The position numbers were made by a program, and so were the translations under genes. Below are positions 6,637 through 14,940 of a stretch of DNA of 14,940 nt, in pieces. Source of the stretch: Pseudomonadota bacterium (lineage in GTDB: Bacteria > Pseudomonadota > Gammaproteobacteria > Xanthomonadales > Rhodanobacteraceae); assembly GCA_021787175.1 (NCBI GenBank), contig JAJYMF010000372.1:1-14940 (forward strand). The letters are read 5' to 3'. Numbering within the stretch: position 1 is the first letter of the stretch; every line of letters starts with the position of its first letter. The notes under the pieces are model-generated. The model was not told the DNA's origin. It was given only the letters and a program-made list of their open reading frames with translations, and did no database searches.

Positions 6637-6657
6637 GCGCCGCGCGCTGCGCGGCGC
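6637..6657 (+). terminator. Hairpin between htpX and htpG
   Basis: gcgccgcgc and gcgcggcgc form a perfect nine-base all-GC stem around a three-base loop (gct). It lies 19 bases after the htpX stop and ends 18 bases before the htpG ATG. No T-run follows, so full termination is unlikely. It could attenuate transcription, protect the upstream message, or affect htpG translation. The htpG Shine-Dalgarno GGAG (6665-6668) is outside the stem. Confidence 0.4.
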
Positions 6658-6675
6658 GCCTGTCCGGAGATCCGC

Positions 6676-8568
6676 ATGACCACCGCCACCGCCGCCGCAC
6701 CCGAAACCCGCGCCTTCGAGGCCGAAGTCAGCCAGGTCCTGCATCTGGTGACGCACTCGCTCTACTCGCACAAGGAGATCTTCCTGCGCGAGCTGATTTC
6801 CAACGCTTCCGACGCCTGCGACAAGCTGCGCTACGAAGCGCTGTCCAAACCCGAGCTGACCGCCGGCGACGCCGACCTGCGCATCGAGATCACGTTCGAC
6901 AAGGACGCACGCACGCTGACCGTGCGCGACAACGGCATCGGCATGAGTCGCGAGGAGGTGATCGAGAACATCGGCACCATCGCACGCTCGGGCACGCGGC
7001 GCTTTCTCGATGCGCTCTCCGGCGATGCCCGCAAGGACACCCAGCTGATCGGTCAGTTCGGCGTAGGCTTCTATTCGGCTTTCATCGTCGCCGACCGCGT
7101 CGAGCTGGTGACGCGCCGTGCCGATGCGGAACCGGACGCCGGCGTGCGCTGGACCTCCGGCGGCAGCGGCGAGTACACCCTCGAAACCGTCGCGGCGCCG
7201 GCGCGCGGCACCGCGGTCACCCTGCACCTCAAGGCCGACGAGGACGAATTCCTCGAGCCCTGGCGGCTGCGCGAGCTGATCGCACGCTATTCCGAGCACG
7301 TGGCCTTCCCGATCCGCGTGCCCAAGCTCGCCGAGGGCAAACCGACCGCCGAGTTCGAGACGATCAACGACGCCTCGGCGCTGTGGGCGCGGCCGAAGAG
7401 CGAACTCAAGGACGAGGACTACCAGGCCTTCTACCGCTCGATCTCGCACGACTTCGGCGACGCCCTGACCTGGACCCACAACCGCGTCGAGGGCAGCCAG
7501 AGCTACACCCTGCTGCTGTACGTCCCGGAAAAGCCGCCTTTCGACCTCACCTTCAGCGGCCGCGACGAGCGCAAGGGTCTCAAGCTCTACATCCGCCGTG
7601 TCTTCATCATGGACGCCAGTGAGCAACTGCTGCCGGCCTATCTGCGCTTCGTGCGCGGCGTGGTCGATTCCGACGATCTGCCGCTCAACGTCAGCCGCGA
7701 GATCCTGCAGGAGAACCGCCTGCTGGCGCAGATCCGCAGCGCCTGCGTCAAGCGCGTGCTCGACCAGCTGGAAAAGCTGGCCAAGGACGAGCCGGAAAAG
7801 TTCGCCACCTTCCAGGCCAGCTTCGGCGGCGTGCTCAAGGAAGGCATCGCCGAGGATGCCGGCAACCGCGAGCGCATCGCCAGGCTGCTGCGTTTCGCCT
7901 CGACGGCCAGCGAGGGCGACGCGCGCACGGTGTCGCTGGACGATTACGTCGGTCGCATGCAGGCCGACCAGAAGGCCATCTACGTGCTGACCGCCGACTC
8001 GCTGGCGGCGGCGCGCGGCAGCCCGCAGCTGGAGGCGCTCAAGGCGCGCAACCTCGAGGTGCTGCTGCTGACCGACCGCATCGACGAGTGGATGCTGGGC
8101 TACCTGCGCGAATACGCCGGCAAGCCGCTGCGCCACGTCGGCAAGGGCGAGCTGGATCTCGCGCCGGCCGATGCCGAGGCGAACAAGGTTGCGGAAGCCG
8201 CGGCCGAACCGCTGCTCAAGCGCCTGAAGGAGCTGCTGGGCGAGCGTGTGCGCGAGGTGAAGCTCAGCCACCGCCTGACCGAATCGCCGTCCTGCCTGGT
8301 GCTGGAAGAGCACGACATGGCCCTGCACGTGCAGCGTCTGCTGCGCGAGGCCGGCCACGCCCTGCCCGCGCAGCCACCGGTGCTGGAGGTCAATCCGCAG
8401 CATCCGCTGCTCAAGCGCATCGAGGGCGAGACCGACGCGGCGCGCGCCGGCGATCTGGCGCTGTGGCTGCTGGAGCAGGCGCAGGTCGCCGCCGGGGTGA
8501 CGCCCGACGATCCCGCCGGCTTCGTGCGGCGCATGAACCGGCTGCTGCTCGAAACACCCGCGGCGTGA
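6676..8568 (+). CDS. htpG: Hsp90-family chaperone HtpG
   Basis: HtpG is the bacterial Hsp90, a cytosolic ATP-driven dimeric chaperone. The 630-residue product has the usual full length. The N-terminal ATPase domain shows the GHKL motifs: Glu39 and Asn43 in ELISNASDA, Asp85 in DNGIGM, then GTIARSGT and GQFGVGFYSAF. The middle domain follows (LYIRRVFIMDA, PAYLRFVRGVVDSDDLPLNVSRE), then the C-terminal dimerisation domain to residue 630. No motif is damaged. GGAG six bases before the ATG supports the start. It is 58 bases downstream of htpX with a GC hairpin between, and its stop overlaps the start of hslR, so all three genes are probably read from the heat-shock promoter before htpX. A separate promoter of its own was not found. 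Confidence 0.97.
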   Translation: MTTATAAAPETRAFEAEVSQVLHLVTHSLYSHKEIFLRELISNASDACDKLRYEALSKPELTAGDADLRIEITFDKDARTLTVRDNGIGMSREEVIENIGTIARSGTRRFLDALSGDARKDTQLIGQFGVGFYSAFIVADRVELVTRRADAEPDAGVRWTSGGSGEYTLETVAAPARGTAVTLHLKADEDEFLEPWRLRELIARYSEHVAFPIRVPKLAEGKPTAEFETINDASALWARPKSELKDEDYQAFYRSISHDFGDALTWTHNRVEGSQSYTLLLYVPEKPPFDLTFSGRDERKGLKLYIRRVFIMDASEQLLPAYLRFVRGVVDSDDLPLNVSREILQENRLLAQIRSACVKRVLDQLEKLAKDEPEKFATFQASFGGVLKEGIAEDAGNRERIARLLRFASTASEGDARTVSLDDYVGRMQADQKAIYVLTADSLAAARGSPQLEALKARNLEVLLLTDRIDEWMLGYLREYAGKPLRHVGKGELDLAPADAEANKVAEAAAEPLLKRLKELLGERVREVKLSHRLTESPSCLVLEEHDMALHVQRLLREAGHALPAQPPVLEVNPQHPLLKRIEGETDAARAGDLALWLLEQAQVAAGVTPDDPAGFVRRMNRLLLETPAA

Positions 8569-8975
8569 ACCGCGGGGCGGTGGGCGCAGCCGATGCGACG
8601 GCCGCGGTGCGTGCCGACATCTGGCTGTGGGCGGCGCGCTTCTACAAGACCCGCGCGCTGGCCAAGCTGGCGCTGGAGACGGGCCACGTCGACGTCGGCG
8701 AACAGCACTGCAAGGCGAGCCGGGCGCTGCGCGCCGGCGAGACGCTGCACATCCGCCGCGGCGAGGAGCGTTTCGAGGTGGTCGTGCTGGCGCTCAGCGC
8801 GAAACGCGGACCCGCAGCGGTCGCGCAGACGCTGTACGCGGAAACCGACGCCAGCCGCCTGGGCCGCGCGCTGGCGCAGGAGCAGCGGCGGTTGCAGCCG
8901 ACCCCGCATCCCGATTCGCGCCCGGGCAAGCGCGACCGCCGCGCCCTGCGCGCGCTGAAGTCGGATTCGGGTTGA
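8565..8975 (+). CDS. hslR: S4-domain RNA-binding heat-shock protein Hsp15
   Basis: Hsp15 binds 50S subunits that still carry a nascent chain and helps recycle stalled ribosomes after heat shock. The protein has one S4 domain near its start: ADIWLWAARFYKTRALAKLALETGHVDVG, then the conserved KASRALRAGETLHIRRGEE. A basic C-terminal tail follows (RPGKRDRRALRALK), probably an RNA-binding extension. No ATG suits the frame. The GTG at 8565 overlaps the htpG stop (GTGA), giving 136 residues, close to the usual 130-135, and implying translational coupling. GTG at 8580 or 8607 are alternatives; no clear ribosome site separates them. Third gene of the heat-shock block. Its end is 10 bases from that of the convergent mutS. 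Confidence 0.88.
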   Translation: MNRGAVGAADATAAVRADIWLWAARFYKTRALAKLALETGHVDVGEQHCKASRALRAGETLHIRRGEERFEVVVLALSAKRGPAAVAQTLYAETDASRLGRALAQEQRRLQPTPHPDSRPGKRDRRALRALKSDSG

Positions 8976-8985
8976 CCGGCGGGTA

Positions 8986-11577
8986 TCAGGGCAGCAGGGA
9001 TTGCAGCCGGTACAGCGCTTCCAGCGCCTCGCGCGGACTCAGCGCATCGGGATCCAGCGCGCGCAGGGTTTCCTCCAGTGCCGAGGGTGCCGGCGGCGCG
9101 AACAGGCCGAGTTGCGGCGACGGCGTGGCGGGTGGCGACATGCCGTGGGACGGGCTGCGCTCCAGGGCTTCCAGCGTGCGCCGCGCGTCGGCGATCACCG
9201 CCCGCGGCAGGCCCGCCAGCGCGGCCACGGCGAGTCCGAAGCTGCGGCTGGCCGGGCCGTCCTTGACCGCGTGCATGAACACCAGTTGCTCGCCGTATTC
9301 GACCGCGTCGAGATGCACATTGGCAATGCCGGGCACTTCGCCGGCCAGCGCAGTCAGCTCGAAGTAGTGCGTGGCGAACAGGGTGTAGGCGCGGTTGACC
9401 ATCGCCAGCCGCACCGCGCAGGCGCGCGCCAGCGCTAGGCCGTCGTAGGTCGAGGTGCCGCGCCCGATCTCGTCCATCAGCACCAGGCTGTGCGCGGTCG
9501 CGTTGTGCAGGATCGCGGCGGTCTCGCTCATCTCGACCATGAAGGTGGACTGGCCGCGGGCCAGGTCGTCGCCGGCGCCGATGCGGGTGAAGATGCGGTC
9601 GATCGGACCCAGCACCGTGCGCTGCGCCGGCACGTAGCTGCCGATATGTGCCAGCAGCACGATCAGCGCGGTCTGGCGCATGTAGGTGGACTTGCCGCCC
9701 ATGTTGGGGCCGGTGATCACCAGCATGCGGCGGGTGTCGTCGAGGTGCAGGTCGTTGGGTTCGAAAGGCTCCTCGCGCACCAGCTCGACCACCGGATGGC
9801 GGCCGCGTTCGATGCGGATGCCGGGCGCATCGACGAGTTCGGGGCAGGTCCAGGCCAGCGCATCGGCGCGCTCGGCGAGGTTGGCCAGCGCATCGAGTTC
9901 GGCGATCGCCGCGGCGGCATCCTGCAGCGGTGCGAGCCGCGCAGCCAGTGCATCGAGCACGCCCTCGTACAGCGCGCGCTCGCGGATCAGCGCGCGCTCG
10001 CGTGCCGACAGCACCTGATCCTCGAAGGCCTTGAGCTCGGCGGTGATGTAGCGCTCGGCGTCCTTGACCGTTTGCCGGCGCGTGTAGTGCGCCGGCGCGC
10101 GTTCGGCCTGGCCCTTGCCGATCTCGATGTAATAGCCGTGTACGCGGTTGTAGCCGACCTTGAGCGTGGCAATGCCGCTGGCCGCCTTTTCGCGCTGCTC
10201 CAGTTCCAGCAGGAAGCGGTCGGCGTCGGTGGACAGCAGGCGCAGGCGGTCGAGTTCGGCGTCGTAGCCGGGAGCGATCACGCCGCCGTCGCGCAGCAGC
10301 GCCGGGGGTTGTGCGATCACCGCGTCATTCAGCAGGCGCACGCTCTCGCCGTGGTCGCCGATGCGCGTCAGCAGCGCACCCAGCAGCGGGCTGTCCACGC
10401 CCGCCAGTTCGTCGCGCAGTCCCGGTGCGGCGGCAAGGCCGTCGCGCAGGGTGGACAGATCCCGCGGCCGCGCCGAGCGCAGCGCGACGCGCGCGAGAAT
10501 GCGTTCGAGGTCGCCGATCCCGCGCAACCGCTCACGCAGCGGCGGGAAACGCCGGCTGTCGATCAGCGCGCCGATCGCCTGATGACGCTGCCGCAGGGTG
10601 CCGCGGTCGCGCAACGGGCGATGCAGCCAGCGTCGCAGCAGGCGCGCGCCCATCGGCGTGACGCTACGGTCGAGCACCCCGAGCAGGGTGTGTTCGCTGC
10701 GGCCGCCGGGATGCGTGTCGAGTTCGAGGTGGCGGCGCGTGGCCGCATCCAGGGCGACGGTCTCGGCGGCATTCTCGACGGCCAGGCCGGCAAGGTGCGG
10801 CAACGCGCTCTTCTGCGTCTCCTGCAGATAGGTCAGCAGCGCGCCAGCGGCACCCAGTGCCCGCGTCAGCGCCGCGCAGCCGAAACCGGACAGGTCGTGA
10901 GTACCGAAAAATCGGCACAGCTCGCGCTGCGCGCTGGCCGCATCGAAGTGCCAGGGCAGGCGCCGGCGCAGGCCGGGCAGGGCGGCGACCGTCGCCGGCC
11001 AGGCGGCGTCCTCGGCGATCAGAGTCTCGGCCGGCGCCAGCCGCGCCAGCTCGGCGGCGAGCGCATCCGCATCGGCCACCTCGCTGAGCAGGAAGCGGCC
11101 CGCGGCGAGGTCGACCCAGGCCAGGCCATAGCCGTTGCGGTCGGCGGCGATCGCCAGCAGCAGGGTGTCGCGGCGCTCTTCCAGCAGCGCTTCGTCGGTG
11201 ATCGTGCCCGGGGTGACGACGCGCACCACCTTGCGCTCGACCAGGCCTGTCCTGAGCCCCGTCGAAGGACTCTTGGCCAGCGCCGGATCGCCGATCTGCT
11301 CGCAGATCGCCACCGCTTCGCCGGCGCGCACCAGCTTGCCGAGATAGCTCTCGACCGCATGCACCGGCACGCCGGCCATCGGGATCGGCGCGCCCGCCGA
11401 CTGTCCGCGCTGGGTCAGTGTGATGTCGAGCAGCCGCGCCGCCTTGCGCGCGTCGTCGTAGAACAGCTCGTAGAAATCGCCCATGCGAAACAGCAGCAGG
11501 GTGTCCGGGTACTCGGCCTTGGCGGCAAAGTACTGCCGCATCAGCGGCGTGTGCTGCACGGGATCGTCGCGGGTCAT
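8986..11577 (-). CDS. mutS: DNA mismatch repair protein MutS, with repeat-derived insertion
   Basis: MutS recognises mismatches and starts repair with MutL. The 863-residue protein has the mismatch-contact motif Phe35-Tyr36-Glu37 (MGDFYELF), the connector, lever and clamp regions, Walker A GPNMGGKST (623-631), the MutS family signature SLVLMDEIGRGTSTYDGLALA, and a C-terminal tail ending in a beta-clamp-like QLGLFAPP and a short helical end. Residues 103-111 (SPSTGLRTG) are extra compared with the usual K-G-x-V-E-R-K-V-V-R sequence of other MutS and are encoded by a CCTTCG...CTCAGG repeat; the frame stays open. The ATG at 11577 fits the normal distance to the FYE motif; no clear Shine-Dalgarno sequence is seen. 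It is divergent from pncC and convergent with hslR. Confidence 0.96.
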   Translation of the reverse strand: MTRDDPVQHTPLMRQYFAAKAEYPDTLLLFRMGDFYELFYDDARKAARLLDITLTQRGQSAGAPIPMAGVPVHAVESYLGKLVRAGEAVAICEQIGDPALAKSPSTGLRTGLVERKVVRVVTPGTITDEALLEERRDTLLLAIAADRNGYGLAWVDLAAGRFLLSEVADADALAAELARLAPAETLIAEDAAWPATVAALPGLRRRLPWHFDAASAQRELCRFFGTHDLSGFGCAALTRALGAAGALLTYLQETQKSALPHLAGLAVENAAETVALDAATRRHLELDTHPGGRSEHTLLGVLDRSVTPMGARLLRRWLHRPLRDRGTLRQRHQAIGALIDSRRFPPLRERLRGIGDLERILARVALRSARPRDLSTLRDGLAAAPGLRDELAGVDSPLLGALLTRIGDHGESVRLLNDAVIAQPPALLRDGGVIAPGYDAELDRLRLLSTDADRFLLELEQREKAASGIATLKVGYNRVHGYYIEIGKGQAERAPAHYTRRQTVKDAERYITAELKAFEDQVLSARERALIRERALYEGVLDALAARLAPLQDAAAAIAELDALANLAERADALAWTCPELVDAPGIRIERGRHPVVELVREEPFEPNDLHLDDTRRMLVITGPNMGGKSTYMRQTALIVLLAHIGSYVPAQRTVLGPIDRIFTRIGAGDDLARGQSTFMVEMSETAAILHNATAHSLVLMDEIGRGTSTYDGLALARACAVRLAMVNRAYTLFATHYFELTALAGEVPGIANVHLDAVEYGEQLVFMHAVKDGPASRSFGLAVAALAGLPRAVIADARRTLEALERSPSHGMSPPATPSPQLGLFAPPAPSALEETLRALDPDALSPREALEALYRLQSLLP
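11245..11271 (-). repeat. Short palindromic repeat inside mutS coding sequence
   Basis: On the minus strand these 27 bases contain AGTCCTTCGACGGGGCTC followed by AGGACAGG, flanked by normal mutS codons. Ends GTCCT/AGGAC are inverted (11249-11270). The core matches the repeat at the argH end (CCTTCG, then GCTCAGG). It adds nine codons without shifting the frame, in the end of the mismatch-binding domain. Confidence 0.65.
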
Positions 11578-11649
11578 CAGCGGCAGGGCGGGGTTGGCGC
11601 GGTCGCGGCGCGGGAGTAGAAAGCGTGCTTTCGGATGTTGGAGTGTCGC
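11578..11649. promoter_or_regulatory. Divergent mutS/pncC promoter region
   Basis: These 72 bases must hold the mutS start signals and probably a pncC promoter. A perfect 14-base near-continuous inverted repeat (gaaagc, gt, gctttc; 11619-11632) is centred 48 bases from the mutS ATG. GGAG at 11640-11643 serves pncC. No convincing -35/-10 pair was found on either strand. Confidence 0.35.
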
Positions 11650-12201
11650 ATGGCCGCGGACGCTGTTCCTACCGATGTCGAACTGCACGAGCGGGCCGAG
11701 GCGGTGGCCGATGCGCTGCGCGCGCGCGCGCTCACCATCGTGGCCGCCGAGTCCTGTACCGGCGGCTGGATCGCCAAGACGCTGACCGATCTCGCCGGCA
11801 GTTCGGCGTGGTTCGAGTGCGGTGTCGTGGCCTACAGCTACGAGGCCAAGGAAGCGCTGCTGGGCGTGCATCCGCACACGCTCGAGCGCAGCGGCGCGGT
11901 CAGCGAGGAGACCGCGATCGAGATGGTTTCCGGCGCGCTGGCACGCTTCGGCGCCGGTATCGCGGTCGCGGTCACCGGCATCGCCGGGCCGTCGGGAGGC
12001 ACGCCGGAAAAGCCGGTGGGCACGGTGTGGATCGCCTGGAAACGCCGCGGCGGCTATGCGCGGGCGCAGCTGTTCCAGTTTGCCGGCGACCGCGAGGCCG
12101 TGCGTCGCCATACCGTGGCCGCGGCCCTCGCCGGAGTGCGGAAAATCCTTACGGAGTCCGGCGGCGAGTCCCGGCGTTCCGCCGCCGACGCTGTGGGATA
12201 A
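11650..12201 (+). CDS. pncC: Nicotinamide-nucleotide amidohydrolase (CinA C-terminal domain type)
   Basis: PncC deamidates nicotinamide mononucleotide to nicotinate mononucleotide, returning the product of NAD-using DNA ligase to NAD synthesis. The 183-residue protein is the stand-alone CinA C-terminal domain. AAESCTGGWIAKTLTD carries the proposed catalytic Ser, and VVAYSYEAKEALLGV, GAVSEETA and AVTGIAGPSGGTPEKPVGTVWIA are all family hallmarks. The N-terminal molybdopterin-like domain of full CinA is absent, as usual in gammaproteobacteria. The ATG at 11650 was chosen because GGAG lies six bases before it; an ATG five codons upstream lacks a site. It lies just upstream of recA, as in many gammaproteobacteria, and its stop codon sits in the probable recA promoter. 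Confidence 0.93.
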   Translation: MAADAVPTDVELHERAEAVADALRARALTIVAAESCTGGWIAKTLTDLAGSSAWFECGVVAYSYEAKEALLGVHPHTLERSGAVSEETAIEMVSGALARFGAGIAVAVTGIAGPSGGTPEKPVGTVWIAWKRRGGYARAQLFQFAGDREAVRRHTVAAALAGVRKILTESGGESRRSAADAVG

Positions 12202-12229
12202 TCGCTGTCCATGCAGCGTCGCGGCTTTT
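12181..12229 (+). terminator. Possible pncC terminator overlapping the recA promoter
   Basis: The arm 12181-12193 (gccgccgacgctg) pairs fully with 12214-12225 (cagcgtcgcggc) apart from one bulged C, giving 12 base pairs with a 20-base loop, and TTTT follows directly (12226-12229). The pncC stop is inside the loop. The large loop lowers confidence; a shorter stem (cgctg/cagcg, 12203-12218) competes. Confidence 0.4.
12197..12202 (+). promoter_or_regulatory. Possible recA -10 element
   Basis: GATAAT, one base from TATAAT, overlaps the pncC stop codon and lies about 80 bases before the recA start. It is an AT-rich island in GC-rich sequence. No good -35 at 16-18 bases is present (best nearby is GTTCCG with a 15-base spacer), and no LexA box of the E. 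coli or Xanthomonas kind was seen around it. Confidence 0.35.
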
Positions 12230-12245
12230 GCGACAGCGTCGCGGC
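12214..12245 (+). repeat. 12-base direct repeat in the recA leader
   Basis: CAGCGTCGCGGC occurs exactly at 12214-12225 and 12234-12245, 20 bases apart (about two helical turns), and nearly exactly in inverted form at 12181-12193. The three copies surround the GATAAT element. They could be protein sites or alternative RNA stems. Confidence 0.5.
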
Positions 12246-12282
12246 ACACTCGCATCAACCTGACGACCCAAAGGGGATCACG

Positions 12283-13320
<1,038 letters not shown>

Positions 13321-13330
13321 GCGGCGATTG

Positions 13331-13370
13331 GCATCCGGCACCGTGACGGCAGTCGCGACGTGCCGGGTGC
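13331..13370 (+). terminator. Hairpin between recA and recX
   Basis: gcatccggcac (13331-13341) pairs with gtgccgggtgc (13360-13370) over 11 bases with one G-U pair, around an 18-base loop. It begins 11 bases after the recA stop. No T-run follows. In E. coli a leaky terminator sits between recA and recX and keeps RecX low; this hairpin is in the matching place, but its termination strength is unknown. Confidence 0.45.
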
Positions 13371-13395
13371 GGGTCCCGGAGGGCCTCGATCGCGC

Positions 13396-13896
13396 ATGAC
13401 CCGCCGCCGCAACCGCACCGAGGACGACGCACCGCGCCGCAGTGCCTACGACCGTGCGCTGGAGATGCTCGCCCGCCGCGAGCACTCGCAGCGCGAGCTG
13501 CGTGCGCGGCTTGACCGCAGCGGCTATGACGAAGCCGACGCCGATGCGGCGCTCGCCCGGCTGCACGATCAGAACTACCAGAGCGACACCCGTTTTGCCG
13601 AGATGCTGCTGCGCAGCCGTGTCGCGCAGGGCTACGGCCCGCGCCGCATCCGTGCCGAGCTGGCGGCCCATGGCGTTTCGGCGGCGGCGGCACAGGCGCT
13701 GCTTGCCGCTTCCGCGACCGACTGGCTGGCGCTGGCGACGGCGCAGTTGCGCCGGCAGTTCGGGTCCGCCGGCACCGGCGTCATGGCCGAACGCGCGCGG
13801 CGCGCCCAGTACCTGCTGCGGCGCGGATTCGACGCTTCCACGGTAAGATCAGCCACTCACGCTGAGCTGGACGAGGCGACCGACGACGCGGGCTGA
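13396..13896 (+). CDS. recX: Regulatory protein RecX
   Basis: RecX binds RecA filaments and blocks their growth. The 166-residue protein has the expected three-helix tandem repeats: AYDRALEMLARREHSQRELRARLDRSGYDEADADAALARL, then QNYQSDTRFAEMLLRSRVAQGYGPRRIRAELAAHGVS, and a more diverged third repeat ending RRAQYLLRRGFDASTVRSA. The ATG at 13396 is taken as the start; GGAGGG is present but about 12-13 bases away, longer than ideal, and a GTG at 13360 in the same frame lies in the preceding hairpin. It follows recA by 75 bases and is followed by alaS after 60 bases. Confidence 0.93.
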   Translation: MTRRRNRTEDDAPRRSAYDRALEMLARREHSQRELRARLDRSGYDEADADAALARLHDQNYQSDTRFAEMLLRSRVAQGYGPRRIRAELAAHGVSAAAAQALLAASATDWLALATAQLRRQFGSAGTGVMAERARRAQYLLRRGFDASTVRSATHAELDEATDDAG

Positions 13897-13956
13897 CCGC
13901 GCGCTTGCGGGCCCCGGTCCGGTGCTGCGCTCCTCGATCCGCCCCTGTGCCCGTCC

Positions 13957-14940
<984 letters not shown>

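Noticed and set aside
6613..6640. TTGACC as a -35 for htpG
   Set aside because: No -10-like sequence at a suitable distance; the region downstream is a GC hairpin.
6562..8403. 613-codon open frame on the minus strand opposite htpG
   Set aside because: htpG is unmistakable on the plus strand and the antisense product shows only compositional bias.
9490..11619. Long open frame of 709 codons on the plus strand opposite mutS
   Set aside because: mutS is certain on the other strand. The antisense product is low complexity (Arg, Ala, Gln, His rich) with no domain, as expected from a GC-rich genome with G/C in third positions.
11578..12258. Reading the mutS frame upstream to give a 1090-residue protein starting at 12258
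   Set aside because: The extra 227 residues are antisense to pncC and unlike any MutS N-terminus; the conserved start is at 11577.
12140..12282. LexA box before recA
   Set aside because: Neither CTG-N10-CAG nor the TTAGTA...TACTAA type was found; ctg-tccatg-cag at 12205-12216 has only a six-base spacer.
13828..13849. TTCGAC / TAAGAT as an alaS promoter inside recX
   Set aside because: Spacer is only 10 bases and the sequence is coding.

Overview
The window is about 15 kb of GC-rich, densely coding chromosome. It most likely comes from a gammaproteobacterium of the Xanthomonadales (Lysobacterales) type. The reasons are the gene order mutS / pncC-recA-recX-alaS and an argininosuccinate lyase tail that matches, from memory, the Xanthomonas-type ArgH (ATDVAVE, GVPFREAY, TPEGSLAARVSPG). 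No tRNA, rRNA, CRISPR array, transposase or phage gene is visible. Most of the content is housekeeping.

Layout. (1) 1-306: the 3' end of argH, finishing inside a palindromic repeat. (2) 563-2287: a multi-pass GT-C type glycosyltransferase whose 3' end overlaps the next, convergent gene. (3) 2269-4704, minus strand: a polyhydroxybutyrate (PHB) block with phaB1, the regulator phaR and a second reductase phaB2. The two reductases differ at the site that sets NADH versus NADPH use. A 327-base spacer between phaR and phaB2 holds a palindrome, a diverged direct repeat and a strong hairpin. (4) 4750-5643, minus: gluQ, a tRNA(Asp) queuosine-modifying synthetase paralogue, upstream of phaB2. (5) 5733-8975, plus: a heat-shock block htpX-htpG-hslR, preceded by a close match to a sigma-32 promoter whose -35 element overlaps the gluQ ribosome binding site. 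(6) 8986-11577, minus: mutS, convergent with hslR. (7) 11650 to the end, plus: pncC, recA, recX and the first 328 codons of alaS.

How the genes work together. htpX (membrane protease), htpG (Hsp90) and hslR (Hsp15, stalled-ribosome rescue) form a coherent heat-stress unit. PhaB1 and PhaB2 make (R)-3-hydroxybutyryl-CoA, and PhaR would sense PHB and repress. phaC and phaA are not in the window. recA, recX and mutS are recombination and repair functions.

No clear new system was found. The most interesting items are a short palindromic repeat family that contributes coding sequence to both argH (last residues and stop) and mutS (an in-frame nine-residue insertion, same reading frame), the split cofactor signature of the two PhaB paralogues, the heat-shock promoter overlap, candidate PhaR operators, and a possible pncC terminator folded over the recA promoter. 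All calls come from reading the sequence and family knowledge; no database search was run.
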